The notes under the pieces were generated by a model. It was not told where the DNA came from. It ran no database searches and worked only from the letters and a program-made list of their open reading frames with translations. From Prevotella sp. (GTDB taxonomy: Bacteria; Bacteroidota; Bacteroidia; Bacteroidales; Bacteroidaceae), in assembly GCA_017554385.1 (NCBI GenBank), contig JAFZIL010000030.1:1-64000 (forward strand): a stretch of DNA of 64,000 bases. Reading direction: 5' to 3'. Shown here piece by piece: positions 43,067 to 52,066 of the stretch (the first letter of the stretch is position 1; every line of letters starts with the position of its first letter). A program made the translations under genes and the position numbers.

Positions 43067-44725
43067 TTAGATATTCTGATACAGGTAACGCTTGATACTT
43101 TTTTTCGGAGTTTTCTTGAACTCCTCGTCGTGCAGCTTGATAGCAGCGAGATGGCAGTAGTTGGGCAGGATCTTGTTCAGCTCCAGACGGTTCTGCTCCA
43201 TGATGGCTTCCAGCTCCTCTTTGCTGAAGTTCATCATCTCGTCTTGGTCGGGATAGACCAGAGCCACCAGTCGTTCGTTCTGCTGCACGACGATGCATTC
43301 TGACACCATGGCCATGGAGCTGAGCTTGTCTTCTATCTCTTCAGGATAGACATTCTGTCCGTTGCTGCCGAGCAACATGTTCTTGATACGTCCGCGAATG
43401 AAGATGTTGCCCAGTTCGTCGATGGTACCCAGATCGCCCGTGTGGTACCATCCTTCGGCATCGAGTGCCTCGTTGGTGGCTTCCTCGTTCTTGTAGTAGC
43501 CTAACATCACGTTTGCACCGCGTGTTACAATCTCGCCCGGCACCTGATGTGGCTGTTTGGAGAGGATGCGCACCTCCATACCCTCTACAACCTTGCCGCA
43601 CGATCCGGGCACATGTTCTTTCCAGTCGTTATAGCTGATAAGCGGTGCACACTCGGTGGCACCATAGCCTACGGTGATGGGGAAGCCGATGTCGAGCAGG
43701 AACTGTTCCACTTCCTTCGAGAGTGCTGCTCCGCCCACGATAATCTCGTAGGCTTGTCCGCCAAAGGCCTCATACACCTGCTCGCAAATCTTCTCCTTCA
43801 CTTTCTTCGACACGACAGGCATGGCCAGCAGCAGGCGCATGCGGTTGGTTGCGATAATGGGGAATACTTTCTTTCGGATGATTTTCTCAACGATGAGTGG
43901 CACGGCAACAATCAGGCGTGGACGAACGTTGAGGAATGCCTGGGCGATGAGGGTGGGGGAGGGCAGACGGTTGAGGAAGTAAAGGTGACAACCGTTGCAG
44001 AATCCGAAGATGAACTCTACTGCCATGCCATACATGTGGGCCATGGGCAGAATATCAAGCATCGGGCTTCCAGCCTTGATGATAGGGCTCAGACGGTGGA
44101 TGCAGAAATTGAGGTTGCCCAAGAGTGCCCGGTAGGGAAGCATCACGCCTTTCGAGAATCCTGTGGTGCCGCTGGTGTAGTTGATGAGTGCCAGCTCTTC
44201 GGGTGTGTCGTGATAATAGGTGATGTTTTCTTTCCTAAATGCCTTGGGATATTTCGACCCGAACATCATATTCAAATGTTCGCGCGCATAGGTTAGTTCG
44301 TCCGAACGTGAAACCATCAGCGAGAAATCGGGCAGATTGATAATACCCTCCAGTTGTGGCATTTCGTCTGGCGTAATTTCCTTGGCAATATAGTCACCAA
44401 CGAAGAGCAGGCGTGAGCCGGAGTGATTGACGATGTTGTGTATTTGGTCGGCATTGAACTCATGGAGCACGGGAACAGCCACAGCTCCATAGGTCAGCGT
44501 AGCAAGAAATGCCACAGCCCAGTGGGCCGAGTTGCGTCCACAAATGGCAATCTTGTCGCCTTGACTGATGTTGCAGTTATCAAAAAGGATATGCAACTTT
44601 TCTATCTTGCGAGCCACATCATGGTATTGCAGTGTTTGTCCTTGATAGTCGGTTAGGGCATCAGCATTCCAGTTATTGATGATGGCTTCATAAACGTATT
44701 CGTTGAAACTATTTGCAGATTTCAT
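43067..44725 (-). CDS. Long-chain fatty acid-CoA ligase (AMP-binding), copy 2
   Basis: A 552-residue paralogue of the gene just downstream. It has the P-loop INYTSGTTGFSKGVMLPYRA, VGYGATECAPLISYNDW, GWYHTGDLGTIDELGNIFIRGR and the C-terminal KTPKKSIKRYLYQ. The start at 44725 (MKSANSFNE) aligns with the start of copy 1 and is 20 bases after the predicted transcript start; an upstream ATG at 44779 lies within the promoter. Both copies probably feed fatty acids into lipid synthesis; differences in substrate range are possible but not readable here. Confidence 0.94.
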   Translation of the reverse strand: MKSANSFNEYVYEAIINNWNADALTDYQGQTLQYHDVARKIEKLHILFDNCNISQGDKIAICGRNSAHWAVAFLATLTYGAVAVPVLHEFNADQIHNIVNHSGSRLLFVGDYIAKEITPDEMPQLEGIINLPDFSLMVSRSDELTYAREHLNMMFGSKYPKAFRKENITYYHDTPEELALINYTSGTTGFSKGVMLPYRALLGNLNFCIHRLSPIIKAGSPMLDILPMAHMYGMAVEFIFGFCNGCHLYFLNRLPSPTLIAQAFLNVRPRLIVAVPLIVEKIIRKKVFPIIATNRMRLLLAMPVVSKKVKEKICEQVYEAFGGQAYEIIVGGAALSKEVEQFLLDIGFPITVGYGATECAPLISYNDWKEHVPGSCGKVVEGMEVRILSKQPHQVPGEIVTRGANVMLGYYKNEEATNEALDAEGWYHTGDLGTIDELGNIFIRGRIKNMLLGSNGQNVYPEEIEDKLSSMAMVSECIVVQQNERLVALVYPDQDEMMNFSKEELEAIMEQNRLELNKILPNYCHLAAIKLHDEEFKKTPKKSIKRYLYQNI

Positions 44726-44748
44726 TGCACAATTTTCGAAATAATGTG

Positions 44749-44780
44749 CAAAGATAATGCCTTTTCTGCACATCGCCAAA
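44749..44780 (-). promoter_or_regulatory. Promoter of the acyl-CoA ligase pair
   Basis: On the minus strand TTTG (44780-44777), a 20-bp spacer and TATCTTTG (44756-44749): a full match. It decides the start of copy 2 at 44725. Confidence 0.88.
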
Positions 44781-44862
44781 AAAAATGTGCAGTTTTTTAG
44801 CGACAGTCCTCAGAAAACCCTGTATTGGGTAAAAACGGAACAGAAATGGTAATAAGAAGAAC

Positions 44863-44927
44863 GATAATCCTACTCGTACCTCATGGATTGATGAAGAATG
44901 ATGATTCTACTCGTACCGCATGGATTG
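44863..44927 (-). repeat. Duplicated 3' tail of the LolC-type gene
   Basis: Two 28-bp direct copies (44863-44890 and 44900-44927), identical at 25 positions, 37 bp apart. The second contains the last codons and stop of the permease (SMRYE-stop). The first lies just after the stop and could encode the same end (SMRYE-stop). Confidence 0.85.
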
Positions 44928-46154
44928 TGCCGGGTGGATTCTGGACACCAGATAGCTTGGCGCTACGAGCACAAAGATGCTGATGACGAGTGTTGCAGCA
45001 TTGAGTAGCAGAATCAGTGGGATGTTGAGCTCCATGGGTGCCTCACTCACGTAGTACGTCTGAGCGTCAAGGGTAATAAGTCCCGAGTATTGTTGCAGTA
45101 GAACGATGCCGATACCAAGAAGGTTGCCCCATAGCAGTCCCTGTCCGATGATGAATACTGCAAACCAGAGGAAAGTATGGCGTATGGTCTTGTTGCGTGC
45201 TCCCAAAGCCTTGAGCACACCGATCATCTGTGTACGCTCCAAGATGATGATGAGCAGTCCGCTGATCATGGTGAAACCTGCTACGCATACCATCAGTGCA
45301 AGGATAATCCACACGTTGATGTCAAGCAGTTCGAGCCAGGAGAACACCTGTGGATAGAGCTCACGGATGTTCATCGAAGTGAAGCTGTTCTCCATTCTGT
45401 CTTCTGTGCGGTTCACCTGGTCGATGACGCGGTCGCTGACCGTCTCTAACTGGTCGAAATCGTTGATAAGCAGTTCTGCACCCGAACACTCGTCATCCTC
45501 CCAGCTGTTCAGTCGTCGGGTGGCATAGAGGTCGGTGAGGCAGATGACGTCATCGAACCGCTTCATGTTGGTTTCGTAGACGGCACTGATGGTGAAGCGG
45601 CGGGTGCGCACGTCGTCCTGATTGATAAAGTAGGCAAATACGCGGTCGCCTGCATGCAGGTTCAGCTTGTCTGACATGGTTTTCGAGATGACAAGCGGAT
45701 ATTTGGTCGTCGAGTCGCTGAACTGTGGCAACTCACCCTCTACGAGATGCTGTCCGAGGAAGTTGTTCTCGTATTCCTGACCTACGCCTTTGAACATGAC
45801 GCCCAGGAATTCGTCCTCAGTCTTCAATATGCCTTGCGTCATGGCGTAACGCTCCACGTGTTTCACGCCTTCAATGCCCTGCAGCACCTGCATCATCGAA
45901 TCGTTGATGCATACGGGGTAGGGTGTGGCAGTGCCTGCCGCCATGACGTTCTGCACCTGGATATGACTGCCGAAGCCCACTACCTTGTCGCGTATCGTAT
46001 GCTTGAAACCAAGCACCACCGAGACTGTCACGATCATCACTGCCAGCCCTATGGCTACGCCGAGCATGGCTATGCGTATGGCAGGGCGGCTCACTTCGCG
46101 CCCTTCGTCCTGCTGACCGTAGATCTTTCGTGAGAGGAATAGTGGGAGGTTCAT
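44907..46154 (-). CDS. LolC/FtsX-type ABC transporter permease
   Basis: A 415-residue inner-membrane permease of the type used for lipoprotein release (LolC/E) or related exports. It has an N-terminal helix after MNLPLFLSRKIYG (IAMLGVAIGLAVMIVTVSVVLGFK), a periplasmic MacB-like domain of about 220 residues, three more C-terminal helices, and the family's end (HPAQSMRYE). The conserved IIILERTQMIGVLKALGARNKTIR is the coupling segment contacting the ATPase. No ATPase gene (LolD) is adjacent. It is minus-strand, 64 bases after the aminotransferase gene, with repeat DNA between them. Confidence 0.9.
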   Translation of the reverse strand: MNLPLFLSRKIYGQQDEGREVSRPAIRIAMLGVAIGLAVMIVTVSVVLGFKHTIRDKVVGFGSHIQVQNVMAAGTATPYPVCINDSMMQVLQGIEGVKHVERYAMTQGILKTEDEFLGVMFKGVGQEYENNFLGQHLVEGELPQFSDSTTKYPLVISKTMSDKLNLHAGDRVFAYFINQDDVRTRRFTISAVYETNMKRFDDVICLTDLYATRRLNSWEDDECSGAELLINDFDQLETVSDRVIDQVNRTEDRMENSFTSMNIRELYPQVFSWLELLDINVWIILALMVCVAGFTMISGLLIIILERTQMIGVLKALGARNKTIRHTFLWFAVFIIGQGLLWGNLLGIGIVLLQQYSGLITLDAQTYYVSEAPMELNIPLILLLNAATLVISIFVLVAPSYLVSRIHPAQSMRYE

Positions 46155-46164
46155 GCTTCTTTTT

Positions 46165-46214
46165 TTATTGGGCTTATTGGGCTAATGGGGCCAATGGGTC
46201 TTGGGGCTAATGGG
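46165..46214 (-). repeat. Repeat-filled gap after the aminotransferase gene
   Basis: On the plus strand TTATTGGGC, TTATTGGGC, TAATGGGGC, CAATGGGTC, TTGGGGC and TAATGGG follow each other. On the minus strand CCCATTAGCCCAATAA is shared with the gap at 4532-4560. Confidence 0.8.
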
Positions 46215-46218
46215 ATGA

Positions 46219-47424
46219 TTACTCGTCGGCCGTACGACCGGGATAAGCCTCAAGGGCTCGCTTCAGCACGTCGAGGGCCTTGACAAGGTCTTTCTTTTTC
46301 AGCACGTAGGCTATGCGCACCTGGTTGCGCCCGGCGCCTGGTGTGGTATAGAAGCCTGCGGCGGGAGCCATCATCACCGTTTGGCCTTCGTATTCGAACT
46401 CGCTCAGGCACCAGCGGCAGAACTTCTCGGCATCGTCTACCGGAAGCTTGGCCACAGTGTAGAATGCTCCCATGGGGATGGGTGAGTAGACACCAGGTAT
46501 GCGGTTAAGCCCGTCGATGAGGCACTTACGTCTTTCCACGTACTCGTCGTAGACGTCGCGCATGTATTCTTCGGGTGTGTCGAGCGATGCTTCGGCCACA
46601 ATTTGTCCGATGAGTGGTGGAGAGAGGCGGGCTTGGCAGAACTTCATCACGGCAGCCCTCACTTCTTTGTTCTTCGTGATGAGCGCACCCACGCGAATGC
46701 CGCACTCCGAATAGCGCTTCGACACCGAGTCGATGAGAATGACGTTCTGTTCGATGCCTTCGAGGTGGCAGGCCGAGATATAGGGTGAGCCAGTGTAGAT
46801 GTATTCGCGGTAGACCTCGTCGCTGAAGAGGTACAGGTCGTACTTCTTCACCAGGTCGCGTATCTGGTTCATCTCGCGTCGAGTGTATAGGTAGCCCGTG
46901 GGGTTGTTCGGGTTACAAATCATGATCGCACGCGTACGTTCATTAATCAACTCTTCGAACTTCTCTACCTTTGGCAGTGAGAAACCCTCCTCAATGGTAG
47001 TTGCAATGGTGCGTATCTTTGCTCCTGCCGAGATGGCGAAGGCCATGTAGTTGGCGTATGCCGGTTCGGGCACGATGATCTCATCGCCGGGGTTCAGGCA
47101 TGAGAGGAATGCGAAGAGCACAGCCTCTGAGCCACCGCTGGTGATGATGATATCGTCGGCTGAGACATTGATGTTGTACTTTGCGTAGTAGCCCACAAGT
47201 TTCTCGCGGTAGCTCAGGTAGCCCTGCGAGGGTGAATATTCCAGTATGGTACGGTCGATGTGCTTCAGCGCGTCGAGTCCTACCTGAGGTGTGGGAAGGT
47301 CGGGCTGGCCGATATTCAGGTGATAGACCTTAGTGCCCCGCTTCTTGGCTGCAGCAGCCAGTGGAGCGAGCTTTCTGATGGGCGACTCGGGCATTTCCAG
47401 TCCGCGAACAGATATTTCCGGCAT
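46219..47424 (-). CDS. PLP-dependent aminotransferase (class I/II)
   Basis: A 401-residue fold-type I aminotransferase, most like aspartate/aromatic aminotransferases. Marks: YHLNIGQPDLPTP near the N-terminus, YSPSQGYLSYREKL, ITSGGSEAVLFAFLSCLNPGD, ICNPNNPTGYLYTRREM, LFSDEVYREYIYTG, and the PLP-lysine in DSVSKRYSECGIRVGAL (about residue 235). The amino donor and acceptor cannot be read from sequence. The start at 47424 (MPEISVRG) was chosen because a TAACTTTG -7 box at 47465-47458 lies between it and the farther ATG at 47511. Confidence 0.92.
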   Translation of the reverse strand: MPEISVRGLEMPESPIRKLAPLAAAAKKRGTKVYHLNIGQPDLPTPQVGLDALKHIDRTILEYSPSQGYLSYREKLVGYYAKYNINVSADDIIITSGGSEAVLFAFLSCLNPGDEIIVPEPAYANYMAFAISAGAKIRTIATTIEEGFSLPKVEKFEELINERTRAIMICNPNNPTGYLYTRREMNQIRDLVKKYDLYLFSDEVYREYIYTGSPYISACHLEGIEQNVILIDSVSKRYSECGIRVGALITKNKEVRAAVMKFCQARLSPPLIGQIVAEASLDTPEEYMRDVYDEYVERRKCLIDGLNRIPGVYSPIPMGAFYTVAKLPVDDAEKFCRWCLSEFEYEGQTVMMAPAAGFYTTPGAGRNQVRIAYVLKKKDLVKALDVLKRALEAYPGRTADE

Positions 47425-47457
47425 TTCTTTTTCTGCTTGGTAATAATAAATCGGCTG

Positions 47458-47465
47458 CAAAGTTA
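47458..47465 (-). promoter_or_regulatory. -7 box of the aminotransferase gene
   Basis: TAACTTTG on the minus strand, about 34 bases before the start at 47424. The -33 region is not clear. Confidence 0.5.
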
Positions 47466-47529
47466 CAACTTTCTTTTCAATAATTAACTCCTTTTTCCAG
47501 ATTTCTTTCAATTTATTGCATGTAAAATA

Positions 47530-47561
47530 CTTGCGGATGTCAGAAATAATCCTTATCTTTG
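47530..47561 (+). promoter_or_regulatory. Promoter of the nfeD-SPFH-DUF4450 set
   Basis: CTTG at 47530-47533 (one base off TTTG), a 20-bp spacer and TATCTTTG at 47554-47561. The leader to nfeD is about 53 bases. Confidence 0.7.
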
Positions 47562-47617
47562 CCCCGATTATCAGAGGAAGTCCCTCTGCAAGTAACCATA
47601 TTCACGACAATTAAAAG

Positions 47618-48079
47618 ATGAATGCAATGATTGAATACCTTTCTGCCAACATGTGGCAAGTGTGGGCCGTCGTAGCCGTTCTGGGGTTGATACTCGAGCT
47701 TTCCTCGGGCGACTTCTTCATCATTTGTTTTGCTATCGGTGCCTGTGGTGCTGCTATTGTGTCGCCGTTCGCGGGTTTCTATGTGCAGCTGGCCGTGTTT
47801 GCCGTTGTCACTGCCTTGAGCATTTTCCAGGTTCGACCCTTTGCCCTGCGTTATCTGCATAGGGGCGACTCAGACCGTGTGAGCAATGCCGATGCGCTCA
47901 TGGGGCGCACGGGTCGTGTGGTCGAGACGGTCAAGGCCCAGGGCTACGGTCGCGTGGCCATCGATGGCGACGTGTGGAAGGCCGTGAGCCACGAAACTCA
48001 GGACATCCCTGTCGATGCCAATGTGCGTGTCGTCGGACGCGAGAGTACCATCATCACCGTCGAACCCGTCAATGGCTAA
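47618..48079 (+). CDS. NfeD-like membrane protein
   Basis: A 153-residue protein with two or three hydrophobic helices (VWAVVAVLGLILELSSGDFF, then GACGAAIVSPFAGFYVQLAVFAVV). A small OB-fold-like C-terminal domain (ALMGRTGRVVETVKAQGYGRVAIDGDVWKAV, about 99-129) is typical of short NfeD proteins. NfeD proteins are partners of SPFH/stomatin proteins, and the next gene is one. Together they probably organise membrane microdomains or protein quality control. The 41-base gap to the SPFH gene holds a short heptamer-like stretch. Confidence 0.9.
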   Translation: MNAMIEYLSANMWQVWAVVAVLGLILELSSGDFFIICFAIGACGAAIVSPFAGFYVQLAVFAVVTALSIFQVRPFALRYLHRGDSDRVSNADALMGRTGRVVETVKAQGYGRVAIDGDVWKAVSHETQDIPVDANVRVVGRESTIITVEPVNG

Positions 48080-48094
48080 TACCTGATTCTCAAG

Positions 48095-48110
48095 ATTTCC
48101 CATTTCTCAT
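48095..48110. repeat. Short heptamer-like repeat after nfeD
   Basis: ATTTCCCATTTCTCAT, complementary to ATGAGAAATGGGAAAT. It uses the same two 7-bp units as the array inside the FAD oxidoreductase gene (9687-9717). Confidence 0.55.
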
Positions 48111-48120
48111 ATTTATTATT

Positions 48121-49074
48121 ATGGACATTACACTTTATTTCCTGTGTGCAGTCATCATCTGCATCATTATCTTCGCCAAGATGGCGCTGGTCATCATCCC
48201 TCAGTCGGAAACCAAGATTGTTGAACGTCTGGGCCGCTACCACGCCACGCTGAACCCCGGCATCAACGTGATTGTGCCCTTTATCGACCGCGCCAAGAAC
48301 ATCGTGGTGCTTCATCACGGCCGCTACGTTTACTCTTCGACCATCGACCTTCGTGAGCAGGTCTACGACTTCCCCAAGCAGAACGTGATCACGAAGGACA
48401 ACGTGCAGACGGAGATCAACGCGCTGCTCTACTTCCAGATTGTAGACCCCTTCAAGGCCACCTACGAAATCAACAACCTGCCCAACGCTATCGAGAAACT
48501 CACGCAGACCACCTTGCGTAACATCATCGGTGAGATGGAACTCGACGAGACGCTTACCTCGCGCGATACCATTAACAAGAAGCTTTCGGCAGTGCTCGAC
48601 GATGCCACCGACAAGTGGGGCGTCAAGGTGAACCGTGTGGAACTTCAGGACATCACGCCTCCCGACTCCGTGCTCACAGCTATGGAGAAGCAGATGCAGG
48701 CAGAACGTAACAAGCGTGCGCAGATCCTGACCTCTGAGGGACAGAAAGCTGCTGAAATTCTGGCTTCCGAGGGTGAGAAGACTGCCATCGTCAACAAAGC
48801 CGAGGCTGCCAAGCAGGAGGCCATCCTTCATGCCGAAGGTGAGGCACAGGCCCGCATCCGCAAGGCTGAGGCCGAGGCCAAGGCCATCGAGCTGATTACA
48901 CAGGCTGTAGGCAAGTCGACCAATCCTGCCAACTACCTGCTGGCTCAGAAATACATTCAGATGATGCGTGAGCTGGCCGAGGGCGATAAGACCAAGACGG
49001 TCTATCTGCCTTACGAGGCTACCAACCTCATGGGTAGCATCGGTGGTATCAAGGATCTCTTCAAGAGCGAATGA
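48121..49074 (+). CDS. SPFH/stomatin-like membrane protease-associated protein
   Basis: A 317-residue protein of the stomatin/QmcA type. It has one N-terminal membrane helix (MDITLYFLCAVIICIIIFAKMAL), the SPFH domain (VERLGRYHATLNPGINVIVPFIDR, about residues 36-60, to about 200), a long coiled coil rich in Ala/Glu (EGQKAAEILASEGEKTA), and a short tail. It forms large ring-like oligomers at the membrane. The start at 48121 restores the helix. It overlaps the next gene by 4 bases (ATGA), so the DUF4450 protein is cotranslated with it, an odd pairing. Confidence 0.94.
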   Translation: MDITLYFLCAVIICIIIFAKMALVIIPQSETKIVERLGRYHATLNPGINVIVPFIDRAKNIVVLHHGRYVYSSTIDLREQVYDFPKQNVITKDNVQTEINALLYFQIVDPFKATYEINNLPNAIEKLTQTTLRNIIGEMELDETLTSRDTINKKLSAVLDDATDKWGVKVNRVELQDITPPDSVLTAMEKQMQAERNKRAQILTSEGQKAAEILASEGEKTAIVNKAEAAKQEAILHAEGEAQARIRKAEAEAKAIELITQAVGKSTNPANYLLAQKYIQMMRELAEGDKTKTVYLPYEATNLMGSIGGIKDLFKSE

Positions 49075-52001
49075 AGCATCCCTTCCTTGCGACGTTGCTG
49101 ATGATGCTCCCTGCCCATTGTGTCTGGTCACAGACGGCAGGGAGCATTGCCGGTGCCCTGCCGTCGTACAACGAGAACACGCGGGGCACGGAGCGTACGC
49201 TTCAGTACACGCCCGAGGACGGTGGCTTTGCTACGGTTAACGGTGTGAACCGCTTTACGCGGGCTCTCTATGGCGGTCCTACCGACTATCGCATCGAGAC
49301 CAGCGACCGTCCAGTCTTTGCCGTCGTAAAGAAAGGTCATCACCGCAATGTGCGCTTCCTTGTCAACGGCATTTCTGTCGACTCCACCGGCTACTGTCGT
49401 GCCCTCTACCGCGACGGCATGCGCTATTATCAGCTGAAGGATGAACGCTGGACCTCTTGGGACGAGCTGCATTTGCAGGTCGTGGCGTTGCACGACGAGG
49501 AGGGAGCCGTGTTCCGGTTCGAGGCAATCCCCGGTCCGGAGATTGCGGCCTTTCCGGAGATACAAGTCAGCCTCTCGCCTATTGCCAATCCCCGCCTGAA
49601 GCGTAACGGCGACCTGGGTGCCGACCCGCCAGGCGTGTTTGAGGCTGCCCATCCTTCGCCCTTCACGCTTTACCCTTCATCTTCCTCCGTTTACTACCTT
49701 GTGCTCCGTTTGGACAGTATCGACAATGGGGTGTCGCAGGCCGAGGCCCAACAATTGTTCGACCGTGCCGAGGAGTATTACCGACAGCTGGCCTCGCGCA
49801 TCCAGTTCACGACGCCCGACGCCTATATCAACACCTTGGGCAGTGCCCTTTCCGTAGCTGCCGACGGTGACTGGGACGGGCAGACGTGGCTGCATGGCTG
49901 CATAGGGTGGCGCATGCCGCTGGCTGGCTGGCGTGCTGCCTACGTGGGCGACGTGCTGGGGTGGAATGATCGTCAGCGCCGCCATTTCGATGCCTACGCC
50001 AAGAGTCAGGTGACTGACGTGGAACCCACGATTGCACATCCCTCGCAGGATGCTAAGATGAACCTTGCCCGTGCCGAGAAGCGCTGGGGCACGCAGATGT
50101 ACAGCAACGGCTACATCTGTCGCAACCCTGAGCGCAACGACCAGATGCACCACTACGACATGAACCTCAACTACATCGACGAGCTGCTCTGGCATTTCCA
50201 GTACGATGCCGACACGGCCTATATGCGCCAGATGTGGCCCGTCATCACGTCGCACCTGGCATGGGAGAAGCGTAACTATGATCCCGACGGCGACCACCTC
50301 TACGATGCCTACTGCTGCATCTGGGCCAGCGATGCCCTCTATTATAGCGGTGGTGCCGTGACCCATTCATCGGCCTATAATTACAGAGGCAACAAGCTGG
50401 CTGCAAGGATTGCCGAGCTGATCGGTGAGGACGCGCGGCCATACGCTGAAGAGGCCGAAGCCATACTCAAGGCCATGAACGAGCGGCTGTGGATGCCCGA
50501 CAAGGGCGTGTGGGCTGAGTATCAGGACGCTATGGGCTTGAAGCGCTTGCATGAGAGTCCTGCCGTCTGGAGCATCTATACGCCTGTCGACTGTGGTGCC
50601 TGCTCGCCTGAACAGGCATGGAAGGCTACTCGATGGGTCATGACACATATTCCGCATATCCGTGTTGAGAAGTCGGGCTATCGCACCATCGCCACCTCGA
50701 ACTGGATGCCCTACTCTTGGAGCATCAACAATGTGGCAGCAGCCGAGGTGATGCATACGGCACTGGCATTCTTCGAGGCAGGCCATAGCTCATGGGGCTA
50801 CGAGCTGCTGATGGGAAATGTGATGGACCAGATGTACTACGGGCAGAGTCCAGGCAATTTCGGACAGCTTTCGCACTACGATGCCGCCCGTGGAGAGTGT
50901 TACCGCGACTTCGGCGACTGCATCGGCATTGCCTCGCGCACGCTCATCCAAGGGCTCTTCGGCATCATTCCTCAGGCGCTCTACGGCCTTTGCATCATCC
51001 GTCCGGGCTTTCCCGCCAGCTGGGACAGCGTAGCTGTAAAAACGCCTTACCTCTCTTATACATACACGCGCAAGGATGGTGTGGAGCACTACGAAATCAC
51101 CCAGCACTTCCGGCAGCCGCTGAAGATTGTCGTCCGGCAGGATTGTGGTGACGGGCGCTATCGCGACGTAGTGGGGACGAGCGAGGAACAGCAGATCATA
51201 GAATCGCCGATACCTGACTACAATTTAACGCTTACCCATCCCGTCGTGAAGGGGAGACCTTGTTGGGGTACCGATGAACCCGACCTGGAGAAGCCGTTTG
51301 CCATCTGTAATATCTCGAAGCACTTCAATGCCGAGGTCGACGAAATCTTCAAGAACCGCTATGAGTCGCCCCGACCACAGACCACCACCTTGCAGATTCC
51401 CGTGCAGGGGGTAGGCGAGTGGTGCCACCCGCAATATACGCCGGAGATCAACGACTCTGTGTTCCGCACGATGATTGTCGACGATTGCTTTGTGGTGGCT
51501 GGCGTACCGTTTGCAACGCCCAAACGTGGAAATAACATTATCTACACCTCGCTCTGGGACAACTATCCCGACAGCATTGTCGTTCCCCTGAAGGGTAGGG
51601 CGTCGAGTGCCTATCTGCTCATGGCGGGCTCGACCAACCACATGCAGAGCCGCATCGACAATGGTCTTGTCGTGGTTGCCTATGCCGACGGCTCTACAGA
51701 CACGCTGCGGCTGCGCAATCCCGACAACTGGTGCCCCATCGAGCAGGACTATTACGTCGACGGCAAGGCTTTCACAGCCGCTCAGCCGCGTCCCTACCGT
51801 ATATGTCTCGGCACAGGCACCGTCAGCCGTGATCTCGGCCAGGCACTTGATATCAACGGTGTCTATGGGCGTGAGATTCCTGGAGGTGCGGCACAGATGC
51901 TGCGCCTGCCCCTCAACAGGCAGAAACGCTTGAAATACCTCACCGTAAGGACGCTCTCTAATGATGTGGTCATCGGATTGATGGGGGTTACCCTGCAGTA
52001 G
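49071..52001 (+). CDS. DUF4450-type exported six-hairpin glycosidase-like protein
   Basis: A 976-residue protein with a signal peptide (MKHPFLATLLMMLPAHCVWS). It has an N-terminal beta domain (about 20-240), then an (alpha/alpha)6-type region (about 245-650) with AADGDWDGQTWLHGCIGWRM, DVEPTIAHPSQDAK, YDPDGDHLYDAYCCIWASDA and LAHDxxGxExx-like acidic residues, and C-terminal beta domains. It resembles DUF4450 proteins encoded in Bacteroides carbohydrate loci; catalytic residues and substrate are not established. No SusCD pair is nearby. A short pyrimidine heptamer-like stretch (49652-49688) is translated as SPFTLYPSSSS in a loop. G+C at third positions is high, as in its neighbours. Confidence 0.8.
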   Translation: MKHPFLATLLMMLPAHCVWSQTAGSIAGALPSYNENTRGTERTLQYTPEDGGFATVNGVNRFTRALYGGPTDYRIETSDRPVFAVVKKGHHRNVRFLVNGISVDSTGYCRALYRDGMRYYQLKDERWTSWDELHLQVVALHDEEGAVFRFEAIPGPEIAAFPEIQVSLSPIANPRLKRNGDLGADPPGVFEAAHPSPFTLYPSSSSVYYLVLRLDSIDNGVSQAEAQQLFDRAEEYYRQLASRIQFTTPDAYINTLGSALSVAADGDWDGQTWLHGCIGWRMPLAGWRAAYVGDVLGWNDRQRRHFDAYAKSQVTDVEPTIAHPSQDAKMNLARAEKRWGTQMYSNGYICRNPERNDQMHHYDMNLNYIDELLWHFQYDADTAYMRQMWPVITSHLAWEKRNYDPDGDHLYDAYCCIWASDALYYSGGAVTHSSAYNYRGNKLAARIAELIGEDARPYAEEAEAILKAMNERLWMPDKGVWAEYQDAMGLKRLHESPAVWSIYTPVDCGACSPEQAWKATRWVMTHIPHIRVEKSGYRTIATSNWMPYSWSINNVAAAEVMHTALAFFEAGHSSWGYELLMGNVMDQMYYGQSPGNFGQLSHYDAARGECYRDFGDCIGIASRTLIQGLFGIIPQALYGLCIIRPGFPASWDSVAVKTPYLSYTYTRKDGVEHYEITQHFRQPLKIVVRQDCGDGRYRDVVGTSEEQQIIESPIPDYNLTLTHPVVKGRPCWGTDEPDLEKPFAICNISKHFNAEVDEIFKNRYESPRPQTTTLQIPVQGVGEWCHPQYTPEINDSVFRTMIVDDCFVVAGVPFATPKRGNNIIYTSLWDNYPDSIVVPLKGRASSAYLLMAGSTNHMQSRIDNGLVVVAYADGSTDTLRLRNPDNWCPIEQDYYVDGKAFTAAQPRPYRICLGTGTVSRDLGQALDINGVYGREIPGGAAQMLRLPLNRQKRLKYLTVRTLSNDVVIGLMGVTLQ
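49652..49688 (+). repeat. Heptamer-like pyrimidine stretch inside the DUF4450 gene
   Basis: CCTTCGC, CCTTCAC, GCTTTAC, CCTTCAT and CTTCCTC in a row: degenerate 7-bp units in frame, giving PSPFTLYPSSSS. Less certain than the thrC and nqrA examples. Confidence 0.5.
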
Positions 52002-52033
52002 TAATCGACGGGCCATGACAGCCCGTCTTCAAA

Positions 52034-52058
52034 CATAAAAGCGGTAAAGCGGTAAAAC
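52034..52058. repeat. Octamer repeat, left outer arm
   Basis: CATAAAAGCGGTAAAGCGGT and on: two AAAGCGGT units. It is complementary to the array at 52606-52639 at the 3' end of menF, so the two bracket the 607-base gap between the convergent DUF4450 and menF genes. Confidence 0.88.
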
Positions 52059-52066
52059 ATGTGTCT

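Noticed and set aside
48076-49131. Minus-strand reading frame opposite the SPFH gene
   Set aside because: The SPFH protein is unmistakable on the plus strand; the antisense frame is a shadow.
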